A stretch of 6,173 nucleotides of DNA from Listeria marthii FSL S4-120 (lineage in GTDB: Bacteria > Bacillota > Bacilli > Lactobacillales > Listeriaceae): contig CM001047.1 in NCBI GenBank assembly GCA_000183865.1, positions 1,572,445 through 1,578,617 of the forward strand. Direction: 5' to 3'. Every line of letters begins with the position of its first letter. Position 1 is the first letter of the stretch. A program made the position numbers and the translations under genes. Under the pieces are notes generated by a model. The model saw only the letters and a list, made by a program, of their open reading frames with translations. It did no database searches and was not told the DNA's origin. Positions 1-6,148 of the stretch are shown here, piece after piece.

Positions 1-3
1 TAA

Positions 4-36
4 AAATAAAGCCAGATAGTTAATCTGACTTTATTT
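4..36 (-). terminator. Intrinsic terminator of the ytkL-ytoI-nrnA operon
   Basis: An inverted repeat has arms at 4-17 and 23-36 and a 5-nt loop at 18-22. Thirteen of the 14 positions are Watson-Crick. The odd one (12 against 28) is a C-A mismatch in plus-strand RNA but a G-U wobble in minus-strand RNA, so the hairpin is continuous only for leftward transcription. It begins 5 bp after the nrnA stop codon, and the leftward transcript ends in a U-rich tail read from positions 8 to 1. It may also slow rightward transcripts entering from a gene outside the window. Confidence 0.85.
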
Positions 37-41
37 TCCAT

Positions 42-977
42 TTATTTAGCGGCACAAATGAGTTGCAATTTCGCCGTCATTTCTTTGATTTCATCTTCGT
101 TATGAAGTGTCGCACCAGAAGCAAGCGGATGTCCACCGCCACCATACTCTTTGGCCAGCTCATTAATAACCGGACCTTTCGAACGTAAGCGCGCTCTGAA
201 AACCGGACCTTCTTGGATGAACATAATCCACGCTTTAATTCCTTCTACATTTTCAATACAAGAAACAAGTGCGGAAGCGTCGCGCGGATTGACTTCAAAT
301 TCATTTAAAAGCGTATCACTCAAATAAACTGTTGCCGCGCCATTTTCGTCCATGACAAAGTTTTGTAAAATGTAGCCGGAGAGCTTCACTGTATTTTTAG
401 GCAGCTCATATAATTCGCGGTATAGCGCCGGGCGGTCAAACGGAAACGTCACTAAATGCGCAGATAAGCGAAGCGTCTCTTCCGTTGTGCTCGGATACAA
501 GAAACGTCCAGTATCGCCAACAATTCCTGCATATAGAAGTCGCGCCGCCGTTTCATTCAAAATTAGTTCTTCGGAAAATGCTTCCCAAAAAGCGACAATC
601 ATTTCGCTACAAGAAGAAGCTGTCGTATCGACCCAAAGCAAATCGCCGTAAGCATCATCATTAGGATGGTGATCAATTTTAATTAACGCCTTGCCTTGGT
701 TGAAACGTCCGTCCGAAACTCGCTCTTGATTCGCGGTATCACACACAATTACAAGCGCATCTTTATACGTTTCATCCGCAACCTCATCCACCACACCGAG
801 AAATTGGAGCGATACTTCATCATTTCCAACCGAATACACCTTTTTCTCAGGAAAACTAGCTCGAATAATTTCCGCAAGCCCCATTTGCGAACCGTACGCA
901 TCCGGATCAGGCCTTACATGTCGATGCAAAATAATCGTTTCATATTGCTTTATTTGTTGTAAAATCTCACTTTTCAT
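42..977 (-). CDS. nrnA: NrnA, DHH-family oligoribonuclease / pAp phosphatase
   Basis: This is a 311-residue cytoplasmic phosphoesterase of the DHH-DHHA1 family. Family members degrade nanoRNAs and linear dinucleotides to mononucleotides and can dephosphorylate 3',5'-pAp; in Listeria and relatives the family is linked to the last step of RNA decay and to pApA left over from c-di-AMP breakdown. The metal-binding motifs are all visible: H20 with D24 and D26 in HVRPDPDAYGS, D80 in VCDTA, the DHH triad D102-H103-H104, and D155 in GDTGRF. The substrate-binding DHHA1 motif GGGGHPLASGA starts at residue 279. Length is typical for NrnA (about 310-320). I chose the ATG at 977 because a GAGG ribosome binding site (985-988) lies 7 nt upstream and the protein then starts like its homologues (MKSEIL); a TTG at 1019 would overlap ytoI and has no good binding site. 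It is the last gene of the operon, 20 bp after ytoI, which suggests coupled expression. Confidence 0.94.
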   Translation of the reverse strand: MKSEILQQIKQYETIILHRHVRPDPDAYGSQMGLAEIIRASFPEKKVYSVGNDEVSLQFLGVVDEVADETYKDALVIVCDTANQERVSDGRFNQGKALIKIDHHPNDDAYGDLLWVDTTASSCSEMIVAFWEAFSEELILNETAARLLYAGIVGDTGRFLYPSTTEETLRLSAHLVTFPFDRPALYRELYELPKNTVKLSGYILQNFVMDENGAATVYLSDTLLNEFEVNPRDASALVSCIENVEGIKAWIMFIQEGPVFRARLRSKGPVINELAKEYGGGGHPLASGATLHNEDEIKEMTAKLQLICAAK

Positions 978-984
978 TGTTTCG

Positions 985-988
985 CCTC
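985..988 (-). promoter_or_regulatory. Ribosome binding site deciding the nrnA start
   Basis: On the minus strand GAGG is followed by CGA and lies 7 nt before the ATG at 977. It is located in the 20-bp gap after the ytoI stop codon. The in-frame TTG at 1019 has only a weak GGAA-like stretch upstream, so this site favours the 311-residue form of NrnA. Confidence 0.7.
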
Positions 989-997
989 TGTTTCTTT

Positions 998-2311
998 TTA
1001 GCGTTCCATCATTTGACAAGCAACAATTGCTTTTCCGGTCAAAATTCCTTCTAAGTAAAGCTCGACATCTAGCTTACCAGCTTTACGCCCCATTTCTAAA
1101 ATCCGCGGTTTAATAACGATTGTCGCGTCCATTTGAACAGGTTTTAGAAAATACATCGTCACGTTTTCAATCGCCACATTCCGTTTTTTCATGGAAAATA
1201 ATTTTTGTTGTACGACTTCACAAACCACTTGCGTAAATACACCGTATGATAAAGTCCCAAGCGAATTGGTCATTTGCGGACTTACTTTAAATTCATAATC
1301 CGCTTCTTCACCAGTATCTGCTTTTTCCGAAAGTTGGTTCGCAATCGTATCATCAATCGTTTCACCGACTTGTGGTTGTTTTTGAATCATTTGCATGGAT
1401 TTCAAAATATCCTGTCTGCTGACAATTCCGATTAAAGTTAAATCATCTTTGACAACCGGGATTACTTCGATGCTTTCCCAGATCATCATATGCGCCACCG
1501 AAGCCACGCTCATTTTCGGACCAACAGTTAGCGGATTTTTTGTCATCACTCGTTCAATCGAAATGCTTGGATTCTTTTCTAAAATATCTTTACTCGTAAC
1601 CATCCCGGTCAGTCGCATCGCCCGGTTAACAACAGGAAAACGGCTATGGCCTGTCGCTTCTTCCATTTTATGCCAATCTTCCACTTTATCAGACGTAGAT
1701 AAAAAAGCAGTCGTTTCTAATGGTGTTAAAATATCCTCAACAAACACCACTTCTTTTTTAATCAATTGGTCATAAATCGCGCGGTTAATCATCGTCGCAA
1801 CCGTAAACGTATCATACGAAGTCGATAAAATTGGCAATTCTTTCTCATCAGCCAACTGTTTCACTTCATCGTCCGTATCAAAACCACCAGTAATCAGTAC
1901 CGCAGCACCACGTTTTAAAGCAAGCTCATGTGCACTCACTCGGTTTCCGACAATTAATAAGTTACCAGCATCCGTATAACGTTCCATCGCTTCCACAGTC
2001 ATCGCACCAATCACGAACTTATTCAGCGATTTATATAACCCAGCACGACCGCCGAGCACTTGCCCATCAATCATATTAACAATTTCAGCAAAAGTTAATT
2101 TTTCGATGCTATCTTTTTGTTTCCGTTCAATTCGAAGTGTTCCAACCCGTTTAATAGTAGAAACAAAACCAATGATTTCCGCGTCTTTAATTGCCCGATA
2201 AGCAGTACCCTCACTTACAGACAAGTTTTTCGCGATTTTCCGCACAGATATTTTTTCTCCGACTGCAAGATTTTCAATGTATTTTAAAATCTGTTCATGT
2301 TTTGTGGCCAC
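998..2311 (-). CDS. ytoI: YtoI-like HTH-DRTGG-CBS-hotdog protein
   Basis: This 437-residue multidomain protein resembles Bacillus YtoI and has no firmly established role. Visible parts, in order: an N-terminal winged-helix or GntR-like helix-turn-helix (about 20-52, with VRKIAKNLSVSEGTAYRAI); a DRTGG-type domain (about 70-185, including AAVLITGG at 136-143); two CBS motifs (about 195-247 with RFPVVNRAMRLTGMVTSKDI, and 255-308 with VIPVVKDDLTLIGIVSRQDI); and a C-terminal hotdog thioesterase-like domain (about 335-437). CBS pairs usually bind adenine nucleotides and hotdog domains bind acyl-CoA, so a ligand-sensing regulator is likely, but this is inference. The hotdog active-site signature is degenerate (N349, G352, then S355-Y356-G357 instead of HGG), so catalysis is doubtful. 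The start is the GTG at 2311: GGTGA lies 7 nt upstream and the product begins MATKHEQ as in Bacillus. An ATG at 2326 has AGGA directly against it, too close to use. The gene lies 25 bp after ytkL and 20 bp before nrnA. Confidence 0.88.
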   Translation of the reverse strand: MATKHEQILKYIENLAVGEKISVRKIAKNLSVSEGTAYRAIKDAEIIGFVSTIKRVGTLRIERKQKDSIEKLTFAEIVNMIDGQVLGGRAGLYKSLNKFVIGAMTVEAMERYTDAGNLLIVGNRVSAHELALKRGAAVLITGGFDTDDEVKQLADEKELPILSTSYDTFTVATMINRAIYDQLIKKEVVFVEDILTPLETTAFLSTSDKVEDWHKMEEATGHSRFPVVNRAMRLTGMVTSKDILEKNPSISIERVMTKNPLTVGPKMSVASVAHMMIWESIEVIPVVKDDLTLIGIVSRQDILKSMQMIQKQPQVGETIDDTIANQLSEKADTGEEADYEFKVSPQMTNSLGTLSYGVFTQVVCEVVQQKLFSMKKRNVAIENVTMYFLKPVQMDATIVIKPRILEMGRKAGKLDVELYLEGILTGKAIVACQMMER

Positions 2312-2318
2312 GACTCGT

Positions 2319-2323
2319 TCACC
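2319..2323 (-). promoter_or_regulatory. Ribosome binding site deciding the ytoI GTG start
   Basis: GGTGA on the minus strand, a match to the 3' half of the AGGAGGTGA consensus, stands 7 nt before the GTG at 2311. This supports the GTG over the upstream ATG at 2326, whose only binding-site-like bases (AGGA) touch the start codon. The upstream ATG would add five residues (MGERV). Confidence 0.65.
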
Positions 2324-2336
2324 CATTCCTATTTTG

Positions 2337-3023
2337 TTAGATTTCGATACCTTCCCCAATTTCAAGTACTTTTCCAGTAATCCCTTCATCAAGCGACGCA
2401 ACAAATTGGTGTGCATCTTGCTCAATTAGCGGAAATGTATTGTAGTGCATTGGAATAACTAATTTCGCTTGTAAAAAACGCGCTGCAATCGCCGCATCTT
2501 CTGGCCCCATGGTAAAATTATCTCCAATCGGCAAGAAGGCAACATCTAACGGATTTAATTCTCCAATTAATTTCATATCAGAAAATAAACCTGTATCCCC
2601 TGCAAAATAAATATTTTTACCTTCTATCGTAAATACAATCCCCGTTGGAAAACCAAGATTGATAATACGTCCATCACGAACTGTTTGCGAACCATGAAAA
2701 GCTTGCGTTAACTTCACTTGTCCAAAATCAAACTGTCTTTTCCCACCAATATGCATTGGCGCAATGTTCTCCAGCCCATCCTCTACAGCTAAAAACGAAG
2801 CCAAGTCCGCATTACAAATAACGGTTGCTCCTGAATTTTTAGCAATTTCAACTGTATCACCGACATGATCATCATGCCCATGCGACAGAACGATATAATC
2901 TGGCATCTGCTCTTCTGCTTTTAAATCACATTTCTTATTACCAGAAATAAATGGATCTACTAAAATAGTTGTATTCCCAGTGATAATTTTAATACAAGAC
3001 TGACCATGAAATGAAATCTTCAT
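2337..3023 (-). CDS. ytkL: UPF0173 metal-dependent hydrolase (YtkL-like)
   Basis: This is a 228-residue cytoplasmic protein of the metallo-beta-lactamase fold, the usual length for the UPF0173 / YtkL group. The fold's metal ligands are present: the HxHxDH motif as H48-G-H50-D51-D52-H53, then H110 in AFHGS, D143 in AGDTG and H193 in PMHYN, the pattern of a two-metal site. There is no signal peptide, and no beta-CASP insertion as in RNase J, so a small-molecule or nucleotide-type ester substrate is more likely than long RNA; the actual substrate is not known to me. The ATG at 3023 is preceded by an AAGGAAG binding site (3033-3039) with 9-nt spacing. It is the first gene of the operon with ytoI and nrnA and has its own extended -10 promoter in the divergent region. 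Its stop lies 25 bp before the ytoI start, so the downstream genes probably depend on it. Confidence 0.9.
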   Translation of the reverse strand: MKISFHGQSCIKIITGNTTILVDPFISGNKKCDLKAEEQMPDYIVLSHGHDDHVGDTVEIAKNSGATVICNADLASFLAVEDGLENIAPMHIGGKRQFDFGQVKLTQAFHGSQTVRDGRIINLGFPTGIVFTIEGKNIYFAGDTGLFSDMKLIGELNPLDVAFLPIGDNFTMGPEDAAIAARFLQAKLVIPMHYNTFPLIEQDAHQFVASLDEGITGKVLEIGEGIEI

Positions 3024-3064
3024 GTTAAAAAACTTCCTTCCCGATTAATTATTCTATGTGTATT

Positions 3065-3073
3065 ATTGTACCA
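3065..3073 (-). promoter_or_regulatory. Extended -10 promoter for ytkL-ytoI-nrnA
   Basis: The minus strand reads TGG-TACAAT: a SigmaA -10 hexamer with five of six consensus bases at 3070-3065, with the TGn extension just upstream (3073-3071). No good -35 hexamer is found 16-18 bp upstream, where the sequence is only AT-rich, as is common for extended -10 promoters. Transcription would start near 3058 and give a leader of about 35 nt before ytkL. Confidence 0.6.
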
Positions 3074-3095
3074 CTTTTATTATAAACTAATATAT

Positions 3096-3120
3096 AACAC
3101 CTCGTAAACTAGGAGGTGTT
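3096..3120. repeat. 25-bp inverted repeat between divergent promoters, candidate operator
   Basis: Perfect 8-bp arms AACACCTC (3096-3103) and GAGGTGTT (3113-3120) flank a 9-bp centre in which two further pairs match (3105-3106 against 3110-3111), so 10 of 12 half-site positions are symmetric about 3108. Neither strand has a U-run right after the arm, and it precedes rather than follows genes on both sides, so a terminator is unlikely. It sits about 41-43 bp from the -10 element of each divergent promoter, a placement that fits a shared transcription factor site. The binding protein is unknown. A hairpin of a short leaderless transcript cannot be excluded. Confidence 0.5.
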
Positions 3121-3144
3121 TATTAGCAAAATATTTCCTTCGCA

Positions 3145-3153
3145 TGTTATCAT
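3145..3153 (+). promoter_or_regulatory. Extended -10 promoter for the Xaa-Pro peptidase gene
   Basis: TGT-TATCAT is a TGn extension followed by a SigmaA -10 hexamer with five of six consensus bases (3148-3153). The expected -35 position (about 3124-3130) has no TTGACA-like sequence. An alternative -10, CATAAT, overlaps at 3151-3156. Transcription would begin near 3160, giving a leader of about 27 nt that contains the AAGAAGGT binding site ahead of the ATG at 3187. Confidence 0.55.
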
Positions 3154-3186
3154 AATAGAGAAATCAATTGGAAAGAAGGTACAATA

Positions 3187-4284
3187 ATGGAAAAAAATAT
3201 CGATGTCTTACAAAAATGGCTAAAAGACCAAGGTGCCGAAGTAGCATTTTTGACGGACCCAGAGAACATCGCTTACTTCTCAGGTTATCATAGCGAGCCA
3301 CATGAACGTGTACTCGGCTTAGCAATCTTCCCTGATAGCGAACCATTTCTATTTACGCCAGCACTTGAAGTAGAAGATGTGCGCGGCGGTGACTGGACGC
3401 ATCCCGCTTACGGATACAACGATACAGAAAACCCATTTACAATTATTGCGGATGAAATCAAAAAACGCATTGCAAACCCAAGCAAATTTGCGATTGAGAA
3501 AAAACATATGAGCGTGGATCGCTACGAACAATTAGGCGGACTATTCTCCGGCAGCTCTTTCATTCCGATTGAACATAAAATCGAACAAATTCGCCTAATT
3601 AAAACCGAAGCAGAACTCACCATTTTAAAAGAAGCTGCTTTACTGGCCGATTACGCGGTTCAAGTTGGCGTAAACGAAATCGCAGAAGGCAAAACCGAAG
3701 CAGAAATCGTAGCCAAAATCGAATACGAAATGAAGAAAAAAGGCGTCACAGCGATGTCATTCGATACCATGGTGCTTACTGGTAAAAACGGTGCCCTTCC
3801 TCATGGTACACCTGGTGAAACAAAAATTAAAAAAGGCGATTTAGTTTTATTTGATTTAGGTGTTGTCCATAAAGGTTATTGCTCTGATATCACACGTACT
3901 GTTGCTTTCGGCGACATTTCCGCTGAACAGAAAAAGATTTACGACACTGTCTTAGAAGCACAAACTGCTGCAGTTGAAAAAGTAAAAGCAGGCGTAAAAG
4001 CGAGTGAAATCGATTTAACTGCAAGAAATATTATTCGTGAGGCTGGTTATGGTGATTATTTCCCACATCGTCTTGGTCATGGCCTTGGCGCTAGCGTTCA
4101 CGAATTTCCTTCTATTACAGAAACGAACAATATGGAATTACAAGAAAACATGGTGTTTACGATTGAACCAGGTATTTACGTTCCAGGTGTTGCTGGCGTC
4201 CGGATTGAAGATGATCTTGTTGTCACCAAAGACGGCGTACAAGTACTAACAGAATTCCCGAAAACTTTACAAGTAATCAATTAA
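3187..4284 (+). CDS. pepQ: Xaa-Pro peptidase, M24 family (PepQ/YkvY-like)
   Basis: This 365-residue cytosolic metallopeptidase should release the residue ahead of proline in dipeptides or short peptides, helping recycle proline-containing peptides. The N-terminal creatinase-like domain covers about 1-130 and the C-terminal pita-bread catalytic domain about 138-360. All five dinuclear metal ligands are visible: D223 in FDLG, D234 in SDITRT, H298 in LGHGLG, E327 in IEPG and E341 in RIEDD. H206 (PHGTPG) and H305 (SVHEF) occupy the usual substrate-side histidine positions. Length matches Bacillus YkvY-type enzymes. The ATG at 3187 has an AGAAGG site (3174-3179) 7 nt upstream. The gene stands alone between the divergent ytkL promoter region and a terminator shared with ald. 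Whether it is a strict dipeptidase (PepQ) or an aminopeptidase P cannot be decided from sequence alone, so the symbol is provisional. Confidence 0.9.
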   Translation: MEKNIDVLQKWLKDQGAEVAFLTDPENIAYFSGYHSEPHERVLGLAIFPDSEPFLFTPALEVEDVRGGDWTHPAYGYNDTENPFTIIADEIKKRIANPSKFAIEKKHMSVDRYEQLGGLFSGSSFIPIEHKIEQIRLIKTEAELTILKEAALLADYAVQVGVNEIAEGKTEAEIVAKIEYEMKKKGVTAMSFDTMVLTGKNGALPHGTPGETKIKKGDLVLFDLGVVHKGYCSDITRTVAFGDISAEQKKIYDTVLEAQTAAVEKVKAGVKASEIDLTARNIIREAGYGDYFPHRLGHGLGASVHEFPSITETNNMELQENMVFTIEPGIYVPGVAGVRIEDDLVVTKDGVQVLTEFPKTLQVIN

Positions 4285-4286
4285 TA

Positions 4287-4322
4287 AAAAAGCGAACTCT
4301 CCCTGAGGAAAGTTCGCTTTTT
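4287..4322. terminator. Bidirectional intrinsic terminator shared by pepQ and ald
   Basis: A stem pairs 4287-4298 with 4311-4322 (12 bp, core AGCGAACT/AGTTCGCT). It is followed by one C-A mismatch and three more pairs (4300-4302 with 4307-4309) closing a CTGA tetraloop. The mismatch becomes a G-U pair in the minus-strand RNA, so the hairpin is slightly better for ald. T-runs follow in both directions. The whole element fills the 40 bp between the converging stop codons, and the ald stop (4325-4327) lies inside the tail of the pepQ-side terminator. Confidence 0.93.
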
Positions 4323-4324
4323 AT

Positions 4325-5437
4325 TTAAATTAATTCTTTACTATCTGTATAAGCTAAACCAAGCGAATCAGCCACGGCTTTATACGTAATATGACCTTGG
4401 TACGTATTTAAACCACGAAGTAAGAATGGGTCTTTTTTCACGGCTGCTTCCAAGCCTTCGTTTGCTAGTTTTAGCCCAAATGGTAATGTGGCATTGGTAA
4501 GCGCCAAAGTAGACGTCCGCGGCACTGCTCCCGGCATATTTGCAACGGCATAATGAAGTACGCCATATTTTTCATACGTTGGATTATCGTGGGTGGAAAC
4601 ATGGTCAGTCGTTTCGAAAATTCCACCTTGGTCAATCGCAATGTCCACAAGAACAGAGCCCGGAATCATTTGTTTTATCACATGCTCTTTAACTAATTTC
4701 GGCGCTTTTGCTCCCGGAATTAAAACCGCCCCAATCACTAAATCAGCTTTTTTCACAGCTGTTTCAATATTAAAATCATTCGACATTAACGTTTGTACTT
4801 GGTTGCCGAAAATATCATCTAGTTCGCGTAACCGTTTTAAATTCATATCAAGAATCGTCACGTTCGCTCCTAGCCCTGTCGCAATTTTGGCTGCATTTGT
4901 CCCAGCAATTCCGCCGCCAATAATAACTACTTCACTCTTCTCTACACCGGGCACACCTCCAAGTAGCACACCCATTCCACCATTTGTTTTTTGTAAAAAT
5001 TGAGCGCCAATCTGAGCAGCCATGCGCCCAGCAACCTCACTCATCGGTGAAAGTAATGGTAAGGTGCGGTCTGCAAGTTCTACCGTTTCATATGCAATAC
5101 TATTCACTTTACTTTGAAGCAAGGCCTTTGCAAGCGTTGGTTCATTCGCTAAATGCAAATAGGTGAAAAGTAATAAGCCTTCTTTAAAATAGTTATACTC
5201 TGATGCAATCGGTTCTTTTACTTTTACGACCATATCTACATCCCAAGCTTCTTTAGCTGTTTCCACAATAGTTGCCCCTGCTTCTACAAAATCAGCGTCT
5301 TGATAATTAGAGCCAATACCCGCGCCTTTTTCCACGTATACAGTATGACCTGCATTTACATAAGAAAAAACACTTGCCGGGGTCATTGCCACCCTATTCT
5401 CGTTATTTTTTATTTCTTTTGGTACGCCGACTAACAT
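4325..5437 (-). CDS. ald: Alanine dehydrogenase
   Basis: This 370-residue NAD-dependent enzyme oxidatively deaminates L-alanine to pyruvate and ammonia, and can run in reverse; it is cytosolic and normally hexameric. The N-terminal catalytic half opens [20 protein letters not shown], with substrate-binding R15, K74 in VKVKEP and the catalytic H95 in YLHLA. The Rossmann NAD-binding domain lies at about 140-300 with the glycine-rich [10 protein letters not shown] at 174-183, the acidic ribose-binding D197 at the end of the second strand, and D269 in the catalytic AIDQGG. The C-terminal segment returns to the catalytic domain ([10 protein letters not shown], residues 301-310). Length matches the family (about 370-378). 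The ATG at 5437 follows an AAGGAGAGTGA binding site. It is a single-gene unit, divergent from the universal stress gene and convergent with pepQ. No adjacent AdeR-type regulator is present, unlike in Bacillus subtilis. Confidence 0.97.
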   Translation of the reverse strand: MLVGVPKEIKNNENRVAMTPASVFSYVNAGHTVYVEKGAGIGSNYQDADFVEAGATIVETAKEAWDVDMVVKVKEPIASEYNYFKEGLLLFTYLHLANEPTLAKALLQSKVNSIAYETVELADRTLPLLSPMSEVAGRMAAQIGAQFLQKTNGGMGVLLGGVPGVEKSEVVIIGGGIAGTNAAKIATGLGANVTILDMNLKRLRELDDIFGNQVQTLMSNDFNIETAVKKADLVIGAVLIPGAKAPKLVKEHVIKQMIPGSVLVDIAIDQGGIFETTDHVSTHDNPTYEKYGVLHYAVANMPGAVPRTSTLALTNATLPFGLKLANEGLEAAVKKDPFLLRGLNTYQGHITYKAVADSLGLAYTDSKELI

Positions 5438-5507
5438 CTAAATCACTCTCCTTGACATAGGTATAATAGACTATAAAAGATTTTCTACACCCCCATGCTA
5501 ACACAAT

Positions 5508-5531
5508 ATACCTAAGTTGTAAAAAATTAAC
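5508..5531 (-). promoter_or_regulatory. Possible SigmaB-type promoter for ald
   Basis: The minus strand carries GTTA (5531-5528), a 14-bp spacer and AGGTAT (5513-5508), one mismatch in each element from the SigmaB consensus GTTT-N13-15-GGGTAT. The start would be near 5500, giving a leader of about 60 nt. SigmaA alternatives nearer the gene (TATTAT at 5468-5463, TATAGT at 5475-5470) have no recognisable -35, so the true ald promoter is uncertain. Confidence 0.35.
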
Positions 5532-5608
5532 TAACTGAAATTCCAACAAAAGATTTAGTAAAATTAGACGAAATTTTCGCGAGCTATTAATTTATTTTTC
5601 ATTTTATG

Positions 5609-5632
5609 GTTCTTTTAGGAAAAAGAGGGTAA
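5609..5632 (+). promoter_or_regulatory. SigmaB-type promoter for the universal stress protein gene
   Basis: GTTC (5609-5612), a 14-bp spacer and GGGTAA (5627-5632) fit the general-stress SigmaB consensus GTTT-N13-15-GGGTAT with one mismatch per element. Transcription would begin around 5640, leaving a short leader of about 38 nt that holds the GGAGG binding site. SigmaA -10-like stretches (TAAAAT, TATAAG) overlap this segment but lack matching -35 hexamers. A stress sigma factor fits the product encoded. Confidence 0.6.
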
Positions 5633-5665
5633 AATATAAGTATAGAAAATACATATATTTTGATT

Positions 5666-5670
5666 GGAGG
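5666..5670 (+). promoter_or_regulatory. Ribosome binding site deciding the usp start
   Basis: GGAGG lies 7 nt before the ATG at 5678. An in-frame TTG at 5660 lies upstream of this site and would translate through it, so the TTG start is rejected and the protein begins MLQQYERVLVAVD as is usual for this family. Confidence 0.85.
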
Positions 5671-5677
5671 AATTATT

Positions 5678-6142
5678 ATGTTACAGCAATACGAAAGAGT
5701 TTTAGTAGCAGTTGATGGATCCAAAGAGGCAGAAAGAGCTTTCCAAAAAGCAATTCAAGTGGCTAACCGTAATGACGCGGCGCTTGGTCTTGTTCATGTT
5801 ATTGATACACGCGCGTTTTCATCTGTAGCCAATTATGATACAAGCATGGCGGACAAAGCTACTGAATATGCAGACGAACTACTTAGTGGCTATAAAGAAG
5901 ATGCTTTAAAAGCAGGTGTCACAAAAGTTGAAAGCTACATCGAATACGGTTCACCAAAAACAGCTATTACAAAAGAAGCTGCCAAAGCATTCCAAGCTGA
6001 TTTAATCATGTGTGGTGCTACTGGTCTTAATGCTGTAGAACGTCTGCTCATTGGTAGTGTATCTGAATATATTATTCGCCACTCCCCTTGCGATGTGCTT
6101 GTCGTACGTAATGATGTTCCTGATTATAAAGAAGAAAAATAA
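5678..6142 (+). CDS. Universal stress protein, UspA family, ATP-binding type
   Basis: This is a 154-residue single-domain Usp, the normal length for the family, with the alpha/beta nucleotide-binding fold of the adenine nucleotide alpha-hydrolase-like group. The first strand and loop read RVLVAVDGSKEAERA (7-21), with D12 at the adenine-contacting position. The C-terminal ATP motif G-2x-G-9x-G-S/T is complete: G113, G116, G126 and S127, followed by YIIRHSPCDVLVVR. It should therefore bind ATP, unlike the non-binding UspA subtype. Usps form dimers in the cytoplasm and help survival in acid, oxidative or starvation stress; the exact biochemical activity is unclear. It stands alone, divergent from ald, with a SigmaB-like promoter upstream and a probable terminator starting right after the stop codon. 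A separate transcript from any acetate kinase gene downstream is therefore expected. Confidence 0.93.
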   Translation: MLQQYERVLVAVDGSKEAERAFQKAIQVANRNDAALGLVHVIDTRAFSSVANYDTSMADKATEYADELLSGYKEDALKAGVTKVESYIEYGSPKTAITKEAAKAFQADLIMCGATGLNAVERLLIGSVSEYIIRHSPCDVLVVRNDVPDYKEEK

Positions 6143-6148
6143 TCAAAG

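Noticed and set aside
978..1019. TTG start adding 14 residues to NrnA
   Set aside because: It overlaps the ytoI end and lacks a good binding site, while the ATG at 977 has GAGG at 7-nt spacing and gives the family N-terminus.
1395..1775. 126-codon open frame on the plus strand inside ytoI
   Set aside because: It lies fully antisense to the CBS coding part of ytoI, has no recognisable domain and no convincing binding site; it is a shadow of the real gene.
3111..3118. Perfect AGGAGGTG ribosome-binding-like sequence in the ytkL-pepQ intergenic region
   Set aside because: No ATG, GTG or TTG start with an open frame follows at a usable distance; the bases are explained as the right arm of the inverted repeat.
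4593..5003. 136-codon open frame on the plus strand inside ald
   Set aside because: It is antisense to a clear alanine dehydrogenase, with low-complexity Pro/Ser/Thr-rich translation typical of shadow frames.
5452..5467. Perfect TTGACA followed by TATAAT on the plus strand upstream of ald
   Set aside because: The hexamers are only 4 bp apart, so they cannot form one SigmaA promoter; pairing TTGACA with TATAAA at 5472 gives a 14-bp spacer, still too short.
5501..5506. TTGTG half-site on the minus strand resembling a Rex (NADH sensor) operator upstream of ald
   Set aside because: The second half-site CACAA is absent at the required distance.
5569..5583. CGAAATTTTCG palindrome next to TCGCGA
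   Set aside because: The arms are only 5 bp and 3 bp, with no clear placement relative to a promoter; too short to call an operator.
5529..5590. Possible CodY boxes (AACTAACTGAAATTC and AATTTTCGCGAGCTA)
   Set aside because: They have about five and six mismatches to the 15-base CodY consensus, which is expected by chance in AT-rich DNA.
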